From positions 329,830,374 through 329,894,373 of the forward strand of contig NC_045426.1 of the NCBI RefSeq assembly GCF_902635505.1: 64,000 bases of DNA, in the 5' to 3' direction. Every line of letters starts with the position of its first letter. Position 1 is the first letter of the stretch. The DNA comes from Sarcophilus harrisii. Taxonomy: Eukaryota > Chordata > Mammalia > Dasyuromorphia > Dasyuridae. Under the pieces are notes generated by a model, which saw nothing but the letters and a program-made list of their open reading frames with translations, did not search any database and was not told where the DNA came from. A program made the position numbers and the translations under genes. Below are positions 10,820 to 20,560 of this stretch, one piece after another.

Positions 10820-11040
10820 TTATCTTGCCCAGGCTAAAAGTACGGGGGCTACTCACAATCTCAAATCTCCTGATTTTTGTGGGTTTGGTCCCTCCTTAAA
10901 CAACCTCCCCCCTAGCCAGGGGCTTACTATATTGATGCCAAAGTTAGTACACCTTAGTAGACACCTAACTGGCTTAACCTATTGCATCCCAGAATTCCTT
11001 AGCTCAAGAGATCCTCTAGCTGCAGCCTCTCTAAGATCAG
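10820..11040 (-). pseudogene. RN7SL-like: 7SL (SRP) RNA pseudogene
   Basis: The reverse complement follows SRP RNA from near its 5' domain to its 3' domain. It reads GAGGCTGCAGCTAGAGGATC then TCTTGAG (7SL AGGCTGGAGGATCGCTTGAG), then GGCATCAATATAGTAAGCCCC (7SL GGCATCAATATGGTGACCTCC), GGTTGTTTAAGGAGGG (7SL GGTTGCCTAAGGAGGGG), and GTGAGTAGCCCCCGTACTTT then TAGCCTGGGCAA (7SL GTGAATAGCCACTGCACTCC, AGCCTGGGCAA). About 220 of the usual 300 nt are alignable and substitutions are many, so it is not a working SRP RNA. It covers the S domain, so it is not an Alu-like dimer. Confidence 0.85.
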
Positions 11041-11335
11041 AGAACATGGGGGGGTGGGGGTGGCCCTATACTTATCTCAGCATTAATTGCGACTATTATA
11101 TATTTATTCAAGTCTATGCTTCCTGCCTTTCAAAGTGCCAGCACCATGTTCTAAGGCATGTTCCAGGCACTAAGATGGAGCAGTTCACATGGGATTGATA
11201 TATTAACTTTTTGCCATGGGAATTTTGACAGAACTGATACATTTGATGTCTGTTGTTCTTCCAATTTCATTTACAGATTCTCCTGAGATCTGGCTCAGTT
11301 GAGTTGTATGCCAGCCTTACTGAAACTATTTTTTT

Positions 11336-11480
11336 TTTCTGGATGAGGTAATTGGGGTTAAGTGACTTGCCCAGAGTCACACAGCTAGGAAGTGTTAAGT
11401 GTCTGAGACTGGAATTTGAACTCGGGTCCTCCGAACGTCAGGGCTGGCACTCTATCCACTGAGCCACCTAGCTGCCCCAG
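11336..11480 (-). mobile_element. WSINE1/MAR1-type SINE with target duplication
   Basis: Antisense copy: GGGGTTAAGTGACTTGCCCA, GAGTCACACAGCTAGGAAGT, CAGGGCTGGCACTCTATCCA, then GAGCCACCTAGCTGCCCC. The A-rich tail appears as the T run at its left end. Near-identical flanks TGAAACTATTTTTTT (11321-11335) and TGCAACTATTTTTTT (11481-11495) look like the duplicated target. Confidence 0.9.
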
Positions 11481-11499
11481 TGCAACTATTTTTTTGGCC

Positions 11500-12225
11500 A
11501 TTTTGGAATGACACTGTTCATATTCACCATTTGTTGGACAGCTCTAAATGTTGAAGAATCCTTTCTCATTTTCAGATGAAATATGCCTACTTAATTCTTA
11601 GGAATGTATTTTTTCTTTGATCTTATTTTTCTCCTGTGTGGCAACACAAAATAAACCTACTCCCCATCTTCTACAGCCTTTCAAATTTTTAAAGGTAGAA
11701 ATTGTGTCTCTTTAGTGTTCTTCTTTCAAGGATAGATTTCTCCAAGTGTTTCAACTGTTCCTTGTGACAATGTTTCCTAAATCCCAGCTATAAAATGCCT
11801 GGCATAGGAAAAAGATAATTGACCCAGAAGTCAAAAGACTTAGGTTTGTCACTAATCAATAAATTGAGCAACTCTGAACAAACCAGAATCTTTAAGCTTG
11901 GGTTTGTTTTTTTTGTTGTTGTTTATAAAATGATCACTGAATTTCTGATTTTATTTCTGTGGAGACACAGGACTCTTCCTCAAATATGATACTCAGATTC
12001 ATCACAATAAATATACAAGATGTAATCCATATTCATTTCCCTTTTTTTCCCTTAATTTTTGCTAAATTGTCAGGTCAAAGGGAATACTAAAGATTGAATC
12101 TGGATTTCAGCTGAGAATCTGAAAAAATTTCTTGCAACATCTCTAAACAAACACATAATGAAGACATGTGGATTAAATTAGTATATATGATGGATATGAT
12201 GTTAACTTAAAGTTTCTGGTAGAGT
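11500..12225. other. Mostly unassigned; weak MIR traces
   Basis: A faint MIR-like stretch lies at about 11790-11900 (GACCCAGAAGTCAAAAGACT, TTTGTCACTAATCAATAAAT). Nothing else is recognised. Confidence 0.4.
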
Positions 12226-12229
12226 ATCC

Positions 12230-13120
12230 ATAGATCTTTTGATTCTATTCTGGCCAATGCTCATCAAATTCATAAATGACACAAAGTTGAGAGGAAGAGC
12301 TAATATGATGATAGAATCAGTAATATTAATAGATTGTGATAGGCCAAATATTAAAACAAATAATTTTATAAATGTAAAGTCCTGTATTTAGCTTCAAAAA
12401 CATCAAATATATAAGTAGAGGAGGGAAGAAGCTTGGGGATTTTAGTAAATTGAAAGCTTACAATGATGGGAAAGATGCACAATGCAATGGAAAAAGCAAA
12501 AGAGTTACAATCAGAGGACCTGGCTGGGTGTGCTCTACAATATGACCTCAGGAAGTCATTTGACTTTTCTGAGCCTCGGTTTCTTCATCTATATAATGAG
12601 GATTGGAATAACCTCTAAAGTTTCATTTAGTTTTAAATCTAATAAGCTTTAATTAGTTCACATTAACAAAAATGTAATGTTACTACTGCATTTTATTCTA
12701 GTCAAACCAAGTATGCACAAATGTGTCCATTTATGGAGTATCACTAAAAAAATGAAAAGTCAATAATACTATGAGGATATCAAATAAAGGACCATTAAAG
12801 TAACTGAAAGCCATTAGCTTAAAGGAAATGTGGTACAGAATATGGAAGCTATCTTTTAATATTTAAAGGCCTGATACCTGGAAAAAGGTTCCAGAGGACA
12901 GGACTAGAATAAATATATGGGAGTTATGTGAAGGTAGATAGCGATTTTTGGCTCACAATTACTGAACCATCCAAAAAACCAGAATGGATTATTTTATAGG
13001 GAGGTAATCTTCCCATCACTCCTAAGTGTTCAAATAGAGACTGACTACTTATATTAAAGATATTTAGGAGATTCTTTCATTGGGTAGAAGACTGCTATCT
13101 ATCTATCTGTAATATATCCA
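12230..13120 (+). mobile_element. CR1-type LINE fragment interrupted by a MIR
   Basis: CATCAAATTCATAAATGACAC AAAGTTGAGAGG, TGTAAAGTCCTGTATTTAG, GGGGATTTTAGTAAATTGAA and, further on, CCCATCACTCCTAAGTGTTCAAA are CR1 landmarks in sense order. A MIR-like SINE at about 12485-12640 (GACCTCAGGAAGTCATTTGA, GCCTCGGTTTCTTCATCTAT) separates the two parts. Confidence 0.65.
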
Positions 13121-13251
13121 TAATTGACTAAGCTGGTTCTTTTTCAAAAAGAACAAAATAATATCCAGTAGAAATATGAAGTTTTTTTTTTTTATTTTGA
13201 AAAAACTCGTAGGTGTTACAGGTATCATTACATATTCTATATAATGGCACA

Positions 13252-13320
13252 TAAGTCAACCTTTTAAATTAAAAACAACAAAACAAAAACCTCCTTCCCC
13301 TAAACTGGGGTTGACTTATA
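13252..13320. repeat. 11-bp inverted repeat, possible DNA-transposon relic
   Basis: ATAAGTCAACC (13252-13262) and GGTTGACTTAT (13310-13320) are perfect inverted copies separated by 47 bp. The motif AACTGGGGTTGACTTATAT resembles the ends of a DNA transposon family that I remember but cannot name with confidence. Confidence 0.45.
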
Positions 13321-13559
13321 TGTATTAGTATAAAAAGTATAAAAAGACTCCTGATCCATACAGTGCTAGCCCAAGCCAGCAAAGCACCACTCTGTTGGCT
13401 TTGGTCTCTCTTTTGTGCTGCTTTCCTCTAGATCCTGCATCAGGAATCCAATGGGCAGAATGCTGAGTAGCAGCTATGTCTGTAACCTACTCAGGTCTGT
13501 GTGAGACCCAAAAAAGGTAGTGGGTAGTTGGGGTTGGGTGGAAGATCAATTTGTAAGAT

Positions 13560-14498
13560 GAACTTAAGTCATAATCTGAGGTTTTGGTTCAGCACTACCT
13601 TATACAGTCATACAAATCAAAATTTGCTAAAGGGAAAATCTACTCTAAATAGACCTTAGGAATTGAACAGATTTTATTTTGTTGTATTCCCCCATTAGAA
13701 ACACTGGTATTTATCTGGATTAGAAATTTTTCTCATGTTTGTGAACAAATCACTCTTTAAAAGTTTGAAATACCTGCCATAGCCACTGTTAAGTAAACAT
13801 AAATTTATAAGTTTAACAGCATTTTCCCCCTTTTCTTTCTTTTTCTAAGCTCAGAGAATATGACTGGCCAAATTTTTGACTTGGGACTTTCTGTTTTCTT
13901 CGGTTAACAGGTTTGGGTTACATGTCAAAAATCCCAAAAGACCATAATCAAATTTTCATAAGCAGCATCCCATGAATCAGTAACACAACACAAAGTTCTG
14001 TAAAACTTTAATTTATTCCCCTCCCAAGTATCCAGAATATATACCCTTTTTGTTGTGAGAAATGTGACAATGAAAGTACCAAACAGAACTGTTCCTATGG
14101 AAAGTAAGGGGGAAAATAGAGTACATACTACCAGGCTACACAGAAAACATCCCAATTCTTATTTAATGGAGCAGTGCAAGTTAACAACATATTGTCTCTG
14201 GCAATATTACCTTCCACTGGATTTATGAATGTTTGGGAGGTCAGGGTTAAATCCAAAGTGAAGATGGGCCTCTGATGTATTTTTCTTATTAAATCTTAAT
14301 AGGACTTTTAAAAAAGAAGTTATATTGGATAACCCATCAAACCATATAATTTAAATCAGGGGAATTAAAAACCCAAACCTTTCTTTTAGTTTATTCAAAA
14401 TAAAAATACACGTAGAATTATGAAAATATAGGTTTACTATTTCCACCACGTAAGTTGATGCTGTTGTTTGAAAGGCTTGCAATTTTTTGTTCAAGTTT
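13560..14498 (-). other. ERP44: ERP44 3' untranslated region (end uncertain)
   Basis: Directly downstream of the ERP44 stop codon (14501-14499) lies over 900 bp free of recognisable repeats, unlike the surroundings, which fits a 3' UTR. AATAAA signals on the minus strand lie at 14395-14390, 14017-14012 and 13678-13673. A short UTR (about 105 nt) or longer forms (about 490 or 825 nt) are possible and the sequence alone does not decide. The 76-codon minus frame at 13925-14155 is taken as chance within the UTR. Confidence 0.6.
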
Positions 14499-14600
14499 TT
14501 AAAGCTCATCTCGATCCCTCAATAAGGTATACCTATATTCGCTGGGTGCTAGTTTCTGGAAGGAACTCTCTGGTGGACTGCTTGCTACATCTTGAATGTG
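14499..14600 (-). CDS. ERP44: ERP44, last coding exon (C-terminus with RDEL)
   Basis: ERp44 is a thioredoxin-family chaperone of the early secretory pathway. It retrieves Ero1, unassembled IgM and other clients from the Golgi/ERGIC to the ER. This exon encodes the C-terminal 33 residues plus TAA. It starts HIQDVASSPPESSFQKL and ends SEYRYTLLRDRDEL, and the terminal RDEL is the KDEL-receptor retrieval signal. The acceptor reads TTTTTATCTTCTACAG just above 14600 and the exon is entered in phase 0. The match to human ERp44 is nearly complete except at the very start, where human has EQAQDVASS. The tail normally covers the client-binding site in domain a. No frame damage is seen. Confidence 0.97.
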   Translation of the reverse strand, partial: HIQDVASSPPESSFQKLAPSEYRYTLLRDRDEL

Positions 14601-14995
14601 CTGTAGAAGATAAAAAGATAATATATTTCAGCTTTTTAGGTTATGTTGTAAGTTGATCACATAGTTAAGATAGATAGCTGAAGTTCAATAAAAACTTGAT
14701 GATTTAATGACTAAAGATAGCCACTTTATTTGAGGGGACATCCATTGATTTCAATTTAGTTTTCATCATTAAAGGATTCAAGGAAACTCTATCCAATAAA
14801 GAAATGAAAAACTTAGAGACCATCTTTTTCAATATTAAAAAAAAAAAATAGTCTCTTGTTTATTTTTAATTTGGCCATTGCTTCAGGATTGCTTAACAGC
14901 ATTACTTTCTACAATAGAAACTTAATAAATTAATGCAAGAGAAGAGCTTTTCTTCCCACTAAAATATACTATTTAAAGAATATGAAAACTCCTAC
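14601..14995 (-). other. ERP44: ERP44 last intron (395 bp)
   Basis: The donor GTAGGAG lies at 14995 downwards and the acceptor ends CTACAG at 14601, phase 0. The intron has no recognisable repeat apart from an A run near 14838-14849. Confidence 0.9.
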
Positions 14996-15098
14996 CTGTC
15001 CAGGGGCAACATCAGTGGGATCAGGACCATGATGGAATTCTCTGTGCAATTTTCCTGAATGCAAGTCTAATACAAACTGTTTAAGCTTGTTTGGAATC
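14996..15098 (-). CDS. ERP44: ERP44, penultimate coding exon (domain b'/C-tail)
   Basis: This 103-nt exon contributes one split codon plus 34 residues: IPNKLKQFVLDLHSGKLHRE, then FHHGPDPTDVAPGQ. It covers the last helix of the b' thioredoxin-like domain and the start of the flexible C-tail. The histidine cluster (LHREFHHGP) is kept. In human ERp44 the mature residues His328, His332 and His333 lie here and, with His299 from the preceding exon, take part in zinc and pH sensing. Acceptor TTTTGATTTCAG, donor CAG|GTAGGAG. It enters in phase 2 and leaves in phase 0. Differences from human: IPN for IPG, FVLDL for FVFDL, TDVAPGQ for TDTAPGE. Confidence 0.97.
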
Positions 15099-15989
15099 CT
15101 GAAATCAAAAAAGCCATATAAATTCAGCTTAGAAAATTAAAAAGTGTTTTTTAAAGTAAAAACAACGACTGGTGTTGTTCAAACAATTTAATGCCCTAGA
15201 TAGAGCTGGCTGGCTTCTCCAGTCATTAATTATTTTCTGGTAGCTAAATAAAAGAAGGTTTGCATTAATGTCACCACTTTCTTTTTCTCTCTTATCCTCT
15301 CCTAAGGGCAAGCAAGTGTGGTTTCTTTCCTTCAATAACTCCCACTGTGTTGTACTAACCAATAACTTCATTGTATACCCATTCTGACTCCCCACTAGCC
15401 ACAGAGCAACAGAGAACAGCAGGTGCCAAATGCACAGTTTACAAATACAAATGACTGTTAGGTAGCTATATTGACAGGATGCTTTTGAAAGGTTCTCCAG
15501 TGCTGAAGTAATTGCACATGGACCACAGATAAACACCAAGAGATCAATTTAAATTTAATCTGACATCATCTACTGTCCCCCACAGCAAAGTGCTAAAATA
15601 TCAATTCTATCCATGAATCTCAAAGGTTCTATAATGCTTAAGATGAAAACTACTATTAGCTGTTCTTGTAAAATCTGAAGATTAGATCGTACCCAAACAG
15701 TATGAATTGCTTTTGCGGGGCAACTAGCAATTTATGAAGAATCAAACCTTTAAGGAAACAAATTAATAATGTTTCAAAAGCACCATCTATAATCATAACT
15801 TTAAAAATTAGTGAAGCTTCTCAACTCTTATATTGCTTCTGCCAAGGAGAAGGATCATTGGGCTACAAAGGAGAGAATAAAAAAAGGCATTTATGGTTTA
15901 CTGATATCTAAGATAAAGTAGGAAACACATTAGAGATTTTGTGGTTCTACAATCTTGTACGACCATCTTCTTGGCAGAGACACTGGAAT

Positions 15990-16165
15990 GGTTTGTTATT
16001 TTCTTCTCTGGCTCATTTTACAGATGAAGAAACTGAGAATATGAAGGTTAAGGGACTTGTCTAGGGTTACACAGTTAGAAAATGTTTCAGGCCAGATTGG
16101 AACTAGGGAAGATGAATCTTCCTGAATCCAAGCACATCACTCTGTATTTCCTAATTGCCCCTCAT
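15990..16165 (-). mobile_element. MAR1/THER1-type SINE, antisense
   Basis: It reads GACACTGGAATGGTTTGTTA, GCTCATTTTACAGATGAAGA AACTGAG, GTTAAGGGACTTGTCTAGGG and TTCCTGAATCCAAGCACATC. The GGAATGGTTTGYNATTTNCTTCT segment is the distinctive 3' part of the marsupial MAR1-like SINE. Confidence 0.8.
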
Positions 16166-16389
16166 TAGAGGCTTAACCATACTTGAAGGGTAAAAATAAA
16201 CAGAAACAGAAAAACTTCATCCCCATTTGCTAAAGAACTTCAAAAAATTTTGCACAAGAGGTTCCACAGGATTAAGAAAGGAAAAACAATGTCATGATTT
16301 CTAAAATAAGGGAAGAGAATAGTCTGTAAATGATGTCATTGAATTTGATTTCCATTAGGAGCAAAGTTCTAGAATTTAAGTACCTTATA

Positions 16390-16565
16390 TATAAGATCTT
16401 ACATCTAGAGCTAGAAGGAAACTTAGTGTTCATGAGCCCAATTCCTTTACTTTACAAATAAGGAAACTGAGGTCTAAAGAGAAATTTTAAATAATTTTTA
16501 ATCCAAGCTAGCCAAGTTTTCCTGATTTCAAATCTAACATGCTCTCCACTACCCCACGCTGCCTG
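16390..16565 (-). mobile_element. MIR-type SINE, antisense
   Basis: CTAGAAGGAAACTTAGTGTT, TACAAATAAGGAAACTGAGG and TTTCCTGATTTCAAATCTAA follow an antisense MIR/MIR3 order. Old copy. Confidence 0.65.
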
Positions 16566-16782
16566 TCCTAGGTGCTTGATAAATGTTTCTAGAGTAATTA
16601 AATTAAGGAGATGTTTAGGAAAAGGAAGAGGTAACCACAAAGAGGCCAGCGTGACTAAATCAAGAACAGGTCATACTGGTCTAAATATTTATTTTTGACA
16701 ATTATTCAACTGAAGAATCAGGAATGTTGTATAAATTACTTGGACTTTAAATGAATATTTAAACAGAAATTTTCACTAATTA

Positions 16783-17035
16783 TTTTTTTTAAATAACTTT
16801 TTATTGACAGAACCCATGCCAGGGTAATTTTTTTTACAACATTATCCCTTGCACTCACTTCTGTTCCAATTTTTCCCCTCCTTCCCTACCTCCACCCCCT
16901 TCCCCAGATGGCAAGCAGTCCTATACATGTTAAATATATCACAGTATATCCTAGATACAACATATGTGTGCAGAACCGCACAGTTCTCTTGTTGCACAGG
17001 AAGAATTGGATTCAGAAGGTAGAAATAACCCAGGA
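16783..17035 (-). mobile_element. Young 5'-truncated L1, 253 bp, with target duplication
   Basis: Antisense marsupial L1 3' end: ACTTTTTATTGACAGAACCC, GGTAATTTTTTTTACAACAT, GATGGCAAGCAGTCCTATAC and CAGTTCTCTTGTTGCACAGG. The T run at its left is the short poly(A) tail. The flanks TTTTCACTAATTA (16770-16782) and TTTTCACTAAATTA (17036-17049) are a target-site duplication differing by one base. The same 3' end occurs at 53375-54491. Confidence 0.9.
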
Positions 17036-17049
17036 TTTTCACTAAATTA

Positions 17050-17690
17050 TTATGAAAAAGAGAAATGTAAAGAGGTCATAAAAAGGGGGAAAAGATCCAC
17101 ATGTACAAAAATATTTATAATAGTTTTTTCTGTGGTAGCAAAGAACTGGAAATTGAAGGAATGCTCATCAACTGGAGACTGGATGAACAAGTTGTGATAG
17201 ATTAATGTAATGGAAACTTCATAAATTGCTTTAAGAAATGATGAGCAGACAGATTTCAAAAAAACTGGAAAGACATGAAATGAAGCTGAGTGAAATGAGC
17301 AGAACTGGGAGAACATTGTATACAATAACAGCAAAATTGTGTGATGAGCAACTGTGATGGACTTAGCTCTTCCCAGCAACACAATGATCCAAGAAAATTC
17401 CAATAGATTTGTGGTGGAAAATGCCACCCACATCCAGAGAATGAACTAGAATCTGAATGTAGATCAAGATCAATGTATTTTAACTTTTTGTTTTTTTGTT
17501 TTATCTTTTCTCTTTTTGTTCCGATTCTTCTTTCACAACATGAAAAATGTAGAAATATGCTTAACATAATGGCATACATATAACCTATATCAGATTGCTG
17601 TCTTGGGGAGGAGAGAGAGAGAAAAATTGGAACTCAAAATCTTAATAAAATGAATGTTGAAAACTATCTTTACATGTAAGTGAAAGGGGT
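17050..17690 (+). mobile_element. Older L1 3' end, sense
   Basis: GGAAAAGATCCACATGTACA, TAGCAAAGAACTGGAAATTG, ATGAGCAGAACTGGGAGAAC, CAACACAATGATCCAAGAA and CATCCAGAGAATGAACTAG are the usual marsupial L1 ORF2-end and 3' UTR motifs. The young L1 at 16783-17035 inserted at its left side. Confidence 0.8.
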
Positions 17691-17884
17691 AAGATATGTT
17701 AAATTACACAATAATATAATTAGAATGATTTAGAACAGTTAAATGCCTGGACCCTAAGAATAGTCATTAATAAACTGATGCTAATTTCAAATGAGGTTTT
17801 TTTTGTAGTTTCTCCTATGAATCCTTGCTTGGTCTTGTGTTTTACTAGAGTTCTCTAATCACTATCATAATTCTGTCCATCCCT

Positions 17885-18580
17885 AATAATTACATGGATT
17901 TATGTCCCAATGGCATATTTATCAAATTTGCAAGTGACACAAAACTGGGCTGGAGAGTTCACACAGTAACCAGCAGAACTAGGATATAAAGACAAGCCAG
18001 ATATGTCAAACACATACATGACCTTGTGTTCCCAAGCACAGGTTGAATCAGATTAAAATGTAATTGGGAAATATTTAACAAAATAAATACAACAGAACAT
18101 ACATCATTTTATATGTTTTTCCTCGTAGTCAATGTAGGCTTTTAGTGACCCTTTTTATAGTTTACTAATCCTGTTTCTGTTTGACTCTGACACCACTGAA
18201 CTAGAACTTAGAGCTGATATAATTAGATGAAAATGTAAGGCCTTAAAGGACAGTTGTGGGGTATAATGGATAGAGCTCTGGGCTGGGAATCAGGAAGACT
18301 CATCTACCTGAACTCAAATCTGGTCTCAGATGCTTATTGATGTGTGATCCTGGAAAAATCCCTTAATCCTGTTTGCCTCAGTTTCTTTATCTGTAAAATG
18401 AGCTGAGCTCCAGTATTTTTGTTAAGAAAACTCAAAATGGAGTTTTTATAAAGAGTCAGACGTGACTGAAAAACAAATGAATGGCAACAGAAAAATGCAA
18501 AGCATTACTCCTGAGCAACTTCACAAGTACAAGGACAGTTCATCTGAAAATGACTGAAAAAATTTAGTAGGTTGTAGGCT
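17885..18580 (+). mobile_element. CR1-type LINE split by a SINE
   Basis: The left part has GGCATATTTATCAAATTTGC then AAGTGACACAAAACTGGGC. The right part (18495-18580) has GCAACTTCACAAGTACAAGG, ACAGTTCATCTGAAAATGA and GTAGGCTCAATGAGAG, which continues the CR1 order after the SINE at 18254-18485. Confidence 0.7.
18254..18485 (+). mobile_element. MAR1-type SINE nested in CR1
   Basis: Sense copy: ATAATGGATAGAGCTCTGGG, ACTCAAATCTGGTCTCAGAT, TGTTTGCCTCAGTTTCTTTA, CTCAAAATGGAGTTTTTATA AAGAGTCAGACGTGACTG, then an A-rich tail. The GAGTCAGACRTGACTGAA end is typical of full-length MAR1-like copies. Confidence 0.85.
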
Positions 18581-18639
18581 CAATGAGAGAGTGAGGCTGA
18601 GGACTGCGGCCAGTTTTCTTTCTCTCTCTCTTTGTCACA

Positions 18640-18745
18640 TCCTCTCCTCCCCCCCCCCCCCCCGGCCGCCAAAAAAAACCCCAAAAACACTGGTGATGTT
18701 ACTGGTCTTCTTTGAAAGTGAAGGACAAATAACACCAGCAATAAA
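18640..18745 (+). repeat. Poly-C tract and RTE/SINE-like tail
   Basis: A pure C run of about fifteen lies near 18649-18663. It is followed by CTGGTGATGTTACTGGTCTTC TTTGAAAGTGAAGGACAA, similar to the 3' end of marsupial RTE elements (TTTTGGTCCTCTTCGAGAAC, GAAGGACAAC). Confidence 0.5.
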
Positions 18746-18799
18746 GCTACTAAGTGTAAACAGTGCTCCCTTCTCTCTTTTTTCACCTCCTGCAAGGTC

Positions 18800-20100
18800 A
18801 GAAACATTAATCTGACATTATTATGTTCTATCCTTGTCTTCTGGACCAGCTTCTGTCACAAGTAGCCTCTCAACTACACACTAAAAATCTCTATCTTACA
18901 GAAATAATTAGTATTCATTCAAAACTATAGAAATGATAAAAGACATGGTGCCCAGAAATATGAGGAGTATTTTGAGAAATAGAATACTTTCCAGTTGTGT
19001 ACCTTTATTAGAACAGTGAAATTAGTCCTACTTTAAACTTGTAATAAGTAGGTTAAATTATAAGCAAATCAACTGCATTCATGAAATATGCTCGTATCTC
19101 ATGTTGATATAAATTTCCATTAGAAAACCTAAATTCTGATATTCTTTTTTTTAACAGCCAAAAAAGAATATTTCTAAACTTTTAAACTTTCTATTTATTA
19201 AATGAAAGTAAAGTTACATGCTTTAACTTTAATATGTTTAGGACTATCTACTTTGTCAGAGATTTTTTCCCTCCACTCAAAAGTAGAGTGTTATTATGAG
19301 TCTTATTTGGGAAGTAGGCTCAATAGATTTTCCAATATTTCAATTTCTTAGCTAATCAGATCAAGAGACAGCAGAAAATCAAAGTAAATTTACAGAAAAC
19401 TGCTTTTAAAAATGTTTTTCTTCTTCATCTGAGTTAAAAGAGAATTTCACAGATAATAGTGAATAGGTGTAACTGTAGATCCCTGCTGGAAAGCAATTCT
19501 GGCTTAGAGCTGAGGCCTTTCATTATGGATTACCTGAGGAACAGGGGAAGAGCATTTTTTTTTTCTAATATATTTGGGTCTTTTATCTTTTCAGAGGTGT
19601 GTGTGTGGGGGGGGAGATACATTTATTGGTTCAGTATTTCCAAAATGATATTTTATTTGGCTACAAACTGAATCATATTTCATGTTTAAAGTAAAAACTA
19701 CTGATTAACACTACTTTCTATTTAACTCTGTTGGCTCTGATTTTGAGATCAACTGCACATGTTTCCTCCTCAAAGTAATTATTTTCTAATCTTAAATAAT
19801 AATAATAAGAAGAAATAAGAAAAAATACTTTCTAATCTTAAATAATAATTTAAACTTAAATTCATTATGCTATTAACATCCAAAGTCTGTTTCTGGGTGC
19901 ATTCTGTATGTGTGTATGTGTGTATTTAGTATCATGAAATTCAATTTTAAATTGGACAAAGACTAAGTGTCCAATGTGAGCAGTTTAATATACTGGGCAA
20001 TTAGAAAGATACAAAGTTTAGGTAAGACAATTCCCTAGTCAAATAGGGGAATAACACCCATAGATAACAAAAATCTATATTTATTTGTATTAATATGTAT
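18800..20100. other. Unassigned intron sequence
   Basis: AT-rich intron without recognised repeat families. There is a GTGTGTGTGGGGGGGG run near 19592-19613 and a short (AAT)n stretch near 19795. The 70-codon frame at 19459 has no protein character. Confidence 0.5.
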
Positions 20101-20109
20101 TATCAGTCA

Positions 20110-20560
20110 TGTAGTACATAACTATTAATCAACAAGCAATATTAATTGTTTATATTCCAGGCACCATTTAAATACATTTGAGAGGTACAAAACAAAGTGT
20201 GTTGAGACCAACAGGGAAATATTCTTGGAGGCCCTAGTGTTTGATAAAAATTCAATAGACTGCCTATAAAGGGAAGACATATGAGGCAAAGAAACACAAT
20301 ATATCAGAGGTAGAAAATTGGTACTGGGATTAGACCAGTTTGGAGAGACTGTAAGACTACATGGCAGGGAATAAAATAAACAAGACATATTATGGGAGAC
20401 CTTAAACTAAGGAGAAAAATTTAAACTTTACTAGGTAGGCAGTAGGGAGTCACTAAACATTTCTGAGCAGAGATCTGACATGATATGAATGAGCTATGAA
20501 AATCTGGTGCAGTATCCAATAGGGAAGATACCTAGACTGAAGCAAACATGAAACTCACTA
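20110..20560 (-). mobile_element. Diverged L2/L3 LINE, antisense
   Basis: GAGACCTTAAACTAAGGAGA, GGCAGTAGGGAGTCACTAAA, TTTCTGAGCAGAGATCTGAC and ATGATATGAATGAGC mirror the antisense L2/L3 phrase (GGGCTTTAAATGCCAAACAG, AATAGGGAGCCACTG, GTGACATGGTCAGAC). Confidence 0.55.

Noticed and set aside
15129-15539. 136-codon minus-strand frame just upstream of an ERP44 exon
   Set aside because: No recognised domain and no extension of the ERp44 protein. The neighbouring exons join in frame without it, so it is intron sequence open by chance.
17050-17579. 127- and 107-codon minus-strand frames
   Set aside because: Antisense reading of an L1 3' UTR.
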